Source: Chroococcopsis sp964623815 (GTDB taxonomy: Bacteria; Cyanobacteriota; Cyanobacteriia; Cyanobacteriales; Microcystaceae). From it: a DNA stretch of 11,287 nucleotides. Under the pieces are notes generated by a model. It saw only the letters and a program-made list of their open reading frames with translations. It did not search any database and had not been told where the DNA came from. Shown here piece by piece: positions 7,301-11,287 of the stretch (position 1 is its first letter; each line of letters opens with the position of its first letter). The position numbers and the translations under genes were made by a program. The stretch lies in the NCBI GenBank assembly GCA_964623815.1, contig CAZUVR010000099.1, positions 1 through 11,287 of the forward strand, given 5' to 3'.

Positions 7301-10300
7301 AACCGTTCCAACCTCCAGCCCCGTTGGTATAGATATAAATATTAAGCCCGGCGGGGAAAGCGGCGGTTCCTCTATAGGTGTTGGTGGAATAGTCGAGTAA
7401 CAACAAATCACTGCCGCCGCCGCCATCGACGCTGTCTTTTCCAGAACCGGCATTGACGGTATCGTTGCCGATGCCTGCGTTGATGCTATCGTTACCGACT
7501 CCAGTGGCGATCGAATCATTGCCCGCGCCGGTATTAATACTGTGGTTAAGAGTAGCGGTAAATACGATCGTATCGTTTCCGCTGCCCGTAGTCAGGTTCT
7601 GGAACTGTTCCACATTGCGGGTAAAGCTCCCGTCTCTCAGGACGATCGCCCCACCGGTATTGTTGATCGTCAGGTTATTCGTTTCCGGGCTCATGTCGGC
7701 TGAGACGATCGTATCCACACCGTCACCGCCGTCGATGTTGAAACCGTACCCACCCTGTAATAATCTGTCACCAGAAGCCGTGCCGGTGATTTGAAATCGT
7801 TCGATATTAGAAAAATAAACTTGGTCGGAGAGGCCGCTACTGCTCTTGTAGATTAAGAAAGAGCCGTACCATCCCGCGCTACTATTGCCTGCGATGGTGC
7901 TTTGAACGCCGGCGGGAAAGCTACTGGTTCCTGCGTAGGTGTTAGTTGAATAGTCAACCACTAAAAGATCATTGCCGCCGCCGCCATCGACTATATCTCT
8001 TCCACTACCAGAATTGAGGGTGTCGTTGCCAGTACCCCCGTTGAGGGTATCGTTTCCGCTCCCGGTGTTGACCGTATCGTTGCCCGCGCCAGCATTGATG
8101 ACGTGGTTGAGAGTGTCTGTGAACGCGATCGTATCGTTTCCGCTCCCTGTAGTCAGGTTCTGGAACTGTTCCATATTGCGGATGAAGCTACCATCTCTAA
8201 GGGATAGGGAAGCACCTCCGTTGTTGAGCGTTAGATTGTTCGTTTCCGCGCTCATGTCGGCTGAGACGATCGTATCCACACCGCCACCGCCGTCGATGCT
8301 GAAACCGTAACCTCCCTGAAGGAATCTGTCAGGGTAAGCCGTGCCCGTAACTTGAAATCGTTCGATATTGGAGAAGTTGACTTGGTCGATACCCCTCCGA
8401 CTATCCTTAAAGACGGAGAAATTTCCGTTCCAGCCGATGGTACTATTACCAGTAATGCTTGTTTGAATGCCGGCGGGAACGCTAGTAGTTCCTACGTATG
8501 CGTTACTCGAATAGTCGATCACTAACAGATCTATGCCGACACCACCATCGAAGGTGTCTGTCCCTGAGCCGGGGTTGATGGTATCGTTACCGATTCCCCC
8601 GTTAATGCTATCGTTACCAGCTCCGGTGCTGACTGTATCGTTACCCGCGCCCGCATCGATGGTGTGGTTGAGAGTGTCCGTAAAAGCGATCGTATCGTTT
8701 CCCCAACCTGCTATGATATTGTGAAACTGTTCTACAGATACGATCGTATTACCGTCGCTCAGGGTAATAGTCGCACCAGTATTGTTGATGACCAGGTTAT
8801 TCGTTTCATTGCTCATATCCGCTGAGACAATCGTATCCACACCGTTACCGCCGTTGATACTGAAACCCTGAAATATCCGCTCAAAGCGATCGCCGAAAGC
8901 CGTAGCCGTGATTTGAAACCGTTCGATATTCGAGAAATAAACTTCGTCGATACCTCCGATAGTATCCTTGTAAGCCGAGAAGTAGCCGTCCCAGCCGGCG
9001 GCATCGTTGTTAGATAGATAAATATTTAAACCGGCGCGATACCTGACAGAGCCCTGATAAGCATTGCTCGAATAGTCGATCACTAACAGATCATCGCCTT
9101 CGTCACCATCGACGATGTCTCTTCCAGTGCCGCCGTTGATGGTATCGTTCCCAGTTCCTCCGTTAATGGTGTCGTTGCCGCCCCCGGTGCGAATCGTATC
9201 GTTGCCGTCACCCGTATTTATCTCGTGGTCAAGAACGTCGCTAAAAGCGATCGTATCGTTTCCCGTACCGGTAGTCAGGTTTTGAAACTGTTCTACAGAT
9301 ATTATCGTACTACCTTCGCTCAGGGTAAGAGCCGCGCCGGAGTTATTAATAACCAGATTATTCGTTTCATTGCTCATATCGGTGAAGACGATCGTATCGA
9401 CACCGTTACCGCCGTCGATGATGAAATCGTATCCCCCCTGAATAAAACTGTCGTTGTAAGCCGTACCCCTGACTTGAAATCGTTCGATATGGGAGAAGTA
9501 AACTGCGTCATTACCCCCAGCACTATTTTTGTAGGCGAGGAAATAGCCATTCCACCCTGAGGCATCACCAGCAGAAATGTAAGATTCGATACCTGCGAGA
9601 TAGGCAGAACTTCCTCCATAGGTGTTACTCGAATAGTCGATCAGCAAGAGATCATCGCCAATATCGCCATCGACGCTATCTTCTCCTAAGCCTGGATTGA
9701 TGGTGTCGTTGCCAATCCCCCCGTTAATACTATCGTTACCGCCCCCGGTGCTGACCGTATCATTGCCCGCTCCCGTATTTATCTCGTGGTCAAGAACGTC
9801 GCTAAAGGCGATTGTATCGTTTCCCCAACCGCTATCTACGTTTTGAAATTGTTCGATTCCGATTACTCTCGTATCGTTGGAGAGGGTGATCGAAAACCCC
9901 GTATTATTAATAGTTAAATTAAGAAATTCATCCCCCGCATCTAAATAAAAGAGGGTGTCCGTACCCCCACCGCCATCGATCGCGTCAATACCACCGCCAG
10001 CATCAATACTATCGTTTCCCGCACCGGCATTGATCGAATCATTTCCCCAACCAGTGATGATAATATCGCTCCAATTCGTGCCCGTGATCTGGAAACGTTC
10101 CATATTAAAAAAATTAACTCTGTCAGAAGTACCGCTAGCATTTTTATAAGCTATGTATGAGCCTAAAAATGCACCCGCTTCAGATTCAGCAAGGCTCGAA
10201 CGAATTCCCGCCGGGTAGAGCGTATTACCAGAGTAGCTGTTACCCGAATAGTCAAGAATAAGAATATCCTCTCCTGCGCCACCGTTTACAAGGTCGAATC

Positions 10301-10385
10301 CTAACCCAGGTATAAATATATTATTGGCGAAATTGTTACCGGCTAAGAGAGTATCATTATTATTAGTTCCCAGAAATATCGCCAT
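4380..10385 (-). CDS. Giant modular RTX protein with two bluetail-like domains
   Basis: A 2001-residue secreted-type protein rich in Asp, Asn and Gly, with no cysteine and no Sec signal; the N-terminus is MAIFLGTNNNDTLLAG. Many GGxGxDxLx-type RTX nonapeptides (GNDTINGGTGNDTING and variants) indicate calcium-bound beta-rolls. Order: residues about 1-1240, seven modules each with a DYSxNxY strand and an ERFQ segment, most also with an ETNNL..EQFQN segment; about 1270-1620, five modules SYxxSxAAVNVNL..ISNFENLIGSxxNDTL; about 1640-1756, a bluetail-like domain (DRFLYTNLNDS..FDVITDF..AINDA..TDAIIE); about 1757-1880, more RTX and a sixth SY module; about 1885-2001, a second bluetail-like domain at the true C-terminus. 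In cyanobacteria this domain marks the C-terminus of putative surface proteins. The role could be surface layer, adhesion or cell aggregation; no enzyme domain is seen. Only a weak Shine-Dalgarno (AAGAGA) precedes the ATG. No type I secretion genes are nearby. Confidence 0.92.
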   Translation of the reverse strand: MAIFLGTNNNDTLLAGNNFANNIFIPGLGFDLVNGGAGEDILILDYSGNSYSGNTLYPAGIRSSLAESEAGAFLGSYIAYKNASGTSDRVNFFNMERFQITGTNWSDIIITGWGNDSINAGAGNDSIDAGGGIDAIDGGGGTDTLFYLDAGDEFLNLTINNTGFSITLSNDTRVIGIEQFQNVDSGWGNDTIAFSDVLDHEINTGAGNDTVSTGGGNDSINGGIGNDTINPGLGEDSVDGDIGDDLLLIDYSSNTYGGSSAYLAGIESYISAGDASGWNGYFLAYKNSAGGNDAVYFSHIERFQVRGTAYNDSFIQGGYDFIIDGGNGVDTIVFTDMSNETNNLVINNSGAALTLSEGSTIISVEQFQNLTTGTGNDTIAFSDVLDHEINTGDGNDTIRTGGGNDTINGGTGNDTINGGTGRDIVDGDEGDDLLVIDYSSNAYQGSVRYRAGLNIYLSNNDAAGWDGYFSAYKDTIGGIDEVYFSNIERFQITATAFGDRFERIFQGFSINGGNGVDTIVSADMSNETNNLVINNTGATITLSDGNTIVSVEQFHNIIAGWGNDTIAFTDTLNHTIDAGAGNDTVSTGAGNDSINGGIGNDTINPGSGTDTFDGGVGIDLLVIDYSSNAYVGTTSVPAGIQTSITGNSTIGWNGNFSVFKDSRRGIDQVNFSNIERFQVTGTAYPDRFLQGGYGFSIDGGGGVDTIVSADMSAETNNLTLNNGGASLSLRDGSFIRNMEQFQNLTTGSGNDTIAFTDTLNHVINAGAGNDTVNTGSGNDTLNGGTGNDTLNSGSGRDIVDGGGGNDLLVVDYSTNTYAGTSSFPAGVQSTIAGNSSAGWYGSFLIYKSSSGLSDQVYFSNIERFQITGTASGDRLLQGGYGFNIDGGDGVDTIVSADMSPETNNLTINNTGGAIVLRDGSFTRNVEQFQNLTTGSGNDTIVFTATLNHSINTGAGNDSIATGVGNDSINAGIGNDTVNAGSGKDSVDGGGGSDLLLLDYSTNTYRGTAAFPAGLNIYIYTNGAGGWNGYTTAYKDNAGGSDVVKFSNIERFQITGTAYADSFDQAGYGFGIDGGSGVDTVINFNMNREINNLVINNGGGPISLSDGSVITNVEQFQNLTTGSGNDTIVFTDVLNHRIDVAAGNDLVSTGSGADTINGGTGNDTINPGLGENMVEGGSGNDLLILNYSANTYPGNTFSFYTPGLKTELTLGRRGGWTGNYYVYKDANGAWDRVDFYDIERFQITGTNYNDIILGGSNNDTITGGAGMDTLDGGGGIDTVSYAGSAFAVNVNLTLGTPSGGDAARDVISNFENLIGSANNDTLTGSDRDNIISGSAGADSLDGGAGIDTLSYETSSAAVNVNLTTNRFSDGDAAGDQGFNFENLIGSAFNDTLTGSGGDNIVSGSAGADSLDGGAGIDTLSYETSSAAVNVNLATNRVSGGDGTGDVISNFENLAGSVFNDTLTGNNAVNIVNGGGGNDLIQGGAGRDVLDGGAGNDTLSYDASTAAVNVNLAISTPNPGDVTADVIFNFENLIGSRFNDTLLGDINNNIINGGVGADSLDGGAGNDTLSYETSTAAVSVNLTTNTATGGDATGDVISNFENLTGSGFNDSLAGNASSNAIAGGAGNDFLSGALGSDTLTGGAGVDRFLYTNLNDSPLSGFDVITDFNALSSNDLLLVAAARTSFTNVGAVTSLSAPNIAARLTIANFSVNGAALFSIGSRTFLAINDATPGFNEATDAIIEIGRLTGTLGLSNFVVDTTGITSNSENPPGSNSNDILRGGGGHNIINGLDGNDLIQGGGGEDTLNGGNGVDTLSYDNSPQGVNVNLGTNTATGGDATGDVISNFENVIGSGFNDSLTGGSGNNILIGGAGNDTLTGSGASDTLTGGAGSDRFVYTNLADSTLSSFDVITDFNATGGNDLFLLGKTRTGFSNLGAVTALTDGNITASLNANNFAPDGAAQFSFGNRTFVAINDARAGFDAGTDAIIEVIGLTGNLSLANFVGV
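4383..5117 (-). repeat. 245-aa C-terminal unit, terminal copy
   Basis: Residues 1757-2001. It has a linker TTGITSNSENPPGSNSND, RTX nonapeptides, the sixth SY module (Y1814), then the terminal bluetail-like domain (Y1893 of FVYTN) ending NFVGV. The segment TNTATGGDATGDVISNFEN is identical at protein level in both copies, while the DNA differs at several synonymous sites, so the duplication is not very recent. Confidence 0.75.
5118..5852 (-). repeat. 245-aa C-terminal unit, internal copy
   Basis: Residues 1512-1756. It holds the fifth SY module (Y1569), RTX nonapeptides and a bluetail-like domain (Y1648 of FLYTN) ending NFVVD. Each landmark lies exactly 245 residues (735 bp) before its partner in the terminal copy. 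The endpoints are set by that offset from the C-terminus. The first 50 or so residues align less well than the rest. Confidence 0.75.
5681..6548 (-). repeat. Five SY/NFENL modules, 210-bp basic period
   Basis: The tyrosine of each SY motif falls at residues 1280, 1350, 1420, 1499 and 1569: three intervals of exactly 70 residues and one of 79, where an extra nonapeptide (NDLIQGGAG) is inserted. The second and third copies share identical 38-base blocks (6103-6140 and 6313-6350). A sixth copy lies at residue 1814 in the final duplicated unit. Confidence 0.9.
6830..10250 (-). repeat. Seven long modules, strict 561-bp period
   Basis: The tyrosine of each DYS/NYS motif falls at residues 46, 251, 438, 625, 812, 999 and 1186. 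The first interval is 205 residues and the next five are all exactly 187 residues (561 bp). A typical module runs: RTX nonapeptides, LLVIDYSSNAY, xAGI, GWNG, YKD, FSNIERFQITGTAY, GGYGF.IDGG.GVDTIV, ETNNLxINN, VEQFQNLTTGSGNDTIAFTD, LNHxINTGAGNDT. The module starting at residue 1186 keeps only the first half and then passes into the SY modules. Confidence 0.9.
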
Positions 10386-10452
10386 CAGAGTCTCTTTCTA
10401 CCTTTACTTAATCTTGTTTTGGTTACTGTAGCACTAATATGTTCTGTCCGAA

Positions 10453-10594
10453 GAGATCATTTATAAAGAAAATATGATCCCCTAGCCCCCCTTTCAAAGG
10501 GGGGGAAAATCATCAAAGTCCCCCTTGTTAAGGGGGATAATGGGGGATCAAATTGGGTGAAATCATCTTAAGTGTGACTTTATAAATAGGCTCT
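10453..10594. mobile_element. MITE-like element upstream of the RTX gene
   Basis: GAGATCATTTATAAAG (10453-10468) and CTTTATAAATAGGCTC (10579-10594) are inverted repeats matching at 13 of 16 positions, with a perfect 10-base inner part (ATTTATAAAG). They enclose 110 bp with no coding capacity, including the 76-bp hairpin repeat listed separately. It lies 68 bases from the RTX start and 59 bases from the start of the gene on the other side, so it forms most of the shared upstream region of both. Confidence 0.5.
10475..10550. repeat. 76-bp GATCCCC repeat with two hairpins
   Basis: Ends TGATCCCC (10475-10482) and GGGGATCA (10543-10550) are perfect 8-base inverted repeats. Inside are two perfect hairpins: CCCCCCTTT-C-AAAGGGGGG (10486-10504) and TCCCCCTT-GTT-AAGGGGGA (10519-10537). 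Together they could fold as a three-way cruciform. This layout is a familiar intergenic repeat of cyanobacteria as I remember it. It appears nested in the larger 10453-10594 element. Confidence 0.65.
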
Positions 10595-10653
10595 AAGATA
10601 ATTGAATAAGGTGAAATTTTTAGATAAACTATGGCTAGATAAATATTACAGTT

Positions 10654-11148
10654 ATGGAAAAATTAGCCCCTCTCCTATCAATTATAGAGTCTGGTTCAAC
10701 TACTATACCAGAAGCGCTATTATTATTCGATAACCTCGAATCCATACATATAGATTTTCTGCGGGGCCGATGGCGGGGCTACGAGCTTTCCACTGGGCAC
10801 CCGATGGATGGATTATTAAAAACCCTCAATTGGTACGGAAAGGAATTCGTCAGCCCCGAGATGGTTCATCCTTTATTGTTTTTAGACGCTCAAAATCGAG
10901 TTTTTAAAGTCGTACCCTATTCTTTCCTGGTTAACTTCGTTGTAGAGTTACCCATGTTTAAAGATGGTTCTTTAAAGGATTGGCTCCCCTCTTTTAAACC
11001 CTTACTTCTGTTTCTTAATTCCGCTTTGATGAGGACGGAGGAAAGTCAAGCGCGTTTGAAGATGGTAGAATATCGCGGACAAATCACCGCCGCCATGATT
11101 TATGATGGCTTACCGATCGTAGACCAATACTTCTCGATTAAGGATTAA
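10654..11148 (+). CDS. GXWXG / DUF4334 domain protein
   Basis: A 164-residue protein of the GXWXG plus DUF4334 family. The signature GRWRG is at residues 38-42 and is followed by YELSTGHPMDGLL. The DUF4334 hallmark EYRGQITAAMIYDGLPIVDQYF is near the C-terminus (about 139-160), just after an RLKMV strand. Length is typical for the family. There is no signal peptide or membrane helix, so it is probably cytosolic. The biochemical role is not established to my knowledge. The ATG at 10654 has no clear Shine-Dalgarno (TTACAGTT precedes it), which is common in cyanobacteria. It is divergent from the RTX gene across a repeat-filled gap, so I infer no functional link. Confidence 0.88.
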   Translation: MEKLAPLLSIIESGSTTIPEALLLFDNLESIHIDFLRGRWRGYELSTGHPMDGLLKTLNWYGKEFVSPEMVHPLLFLDAQNRVFKVVPYSFLVNFVVELPMFKDGSLKDWLPSFKPLLLFLNSALMRTEESQARLKMVEYRGQITAAMIYDGLPIVDQYFSIKD

Positions 11149-11186
11149 GCAGTGTTGGAAATAGAAAAAATCAGAGGTGCAACTGG

Positions 11187-11194
11187 GGAGGAGG
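11187..11194 (+). promoter_or_regulatory. Strong Shine-Dalgarno before the last gene
   Basis: GGAGGAGG, 7 bases before the ATG at 11202. It is the best ribosome binding site in the window and is the main support for the partial gene that follows. Confidence 0.6.
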
Positions 11195-11201
11195 TAGTAC
11201 G

Positions 11202-11287
11202 ATGAATAGGCTTTTTAGCAGAAAACTTGGAGCGGGGTTTTTTGACAACCCGAGGATTGTTTCTCCGTTGGCGGGGGGGAATTTGCT
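11202..11287 (+). CDS. Start of an unknown protein, cut by the window end
   Basis: An ATG at 11202 opens a frame that runs without a stop to the last base, reading MNRLFSRKLGAGFFDNPRIV and on through SPLAGGNL. Only 28 residues are visible, and I recognise no family. The start is mildly basic with no obvious membrane segment. The very good Shine-Dalgarno supports a real gene. The gap from the DUF4334 stop is 53 bases, with no evident terminator between, so co-transcription is possible. Confidence 0.5.
   Translation, partial: MNRLFSRKLGAGFFDNPRIVSPLAGGNL

Noticed and set aside
4765..10149. Many plus-strand open frames of 60-146 codons inside the RTX gene
   Set aside because: They recur in step with the RTX modules, are rich in Pro, Leu, Ser and Val as expected for the complement of Gly/Asp/Asn codons, and have no own binding sites or family features. 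They are shadows of the repeats.
4380..10385. CRISPR array or tandem satellite
   Set aside because: The 210-, 561- and 735-bp periods lie wholly within one continuous coding frame and encode RTX protein modules. There are no short identical repeats with unique spacers.
11152..11205. Seventeen-codon GTG frame ending in an overlap with the last gene's ATG
   Set aside because: It is very short, in frame with and directly after the DUF4334 stop, and has no own ribosome binding site. A leader peptide or readthrough cannot be supported.

Overview
The window looks like chromosomal DNA of a cyanobacterium, most likely Microcystis or a close relative. This is inferred from the gene families (a Rho_N/DUF4912 protein, a DUF6887 small protein, a giant RTX protein ending in a 'bluetail'-type C-terminus, and a GXWXG/DUF4334 protein), from frequent CGATCG/GCGATCGC-type words, and from GC-rich hairpin repeats and MITE-like elements in the gaps between genes. 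There are no rRNA or tRNA genes, no CRISPR array, no transposase gene and no phage genes.

Layout. Positions 1-303 hold no confident gene, only a plus-strand terminator hairpin (174-216). A minus-strand stretch follows, listed by coordinate: a DUF6887 protein (304-507); overlapping its start, a DUF6888-like remnant that lacks a start codon (504-605); a coiled-coil protein with one C-terminal membrane helix (679-984); and a two-domain histidine phosphatase with a TTG start (1123-2457). After a divergent intergenic region of about 345 bp comes the plus-strand Rho_N/DUF4912 gene (2803-4110), closed by a clear intrinsic terminator. It is convergent with a 6-kb minus-strand RTX gene (4380-10385), and a 150-bp MITE-like element sits between the two. 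Upstream of the RTX gene, another MITE-like element, apparently nested, occupies the divergent promoter region. The GXWXG/DUF4334 gene (10654-11148) follows, and the start of a new gene with a strong Shine-Dalgarno runs off the window end (11202 onward).

The RTX protein (2001 aa, no cysteine, no Sec signal) is the most remarkable item. It is built from three kinds of internal duplication. Seven DYS/ERFQ/EQFQ modules have five consecutive spacings of exactly 561 bp. Six SY/NFENL modules have a basic spacing of exactly 210 bp. The last 490 residues are two head-to-tail 245-aa units, each ending in its own bluetail-like domain, so a normally C-terminal domain is also present internally. The protein is probably exported or surface-located and calcium-binding, but no transporter genes lie in the window.

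The genes do not form one obvious pathway. The only likely functional pairing is DUF6887 with its apparently decayed DUF6888-like neighbour.
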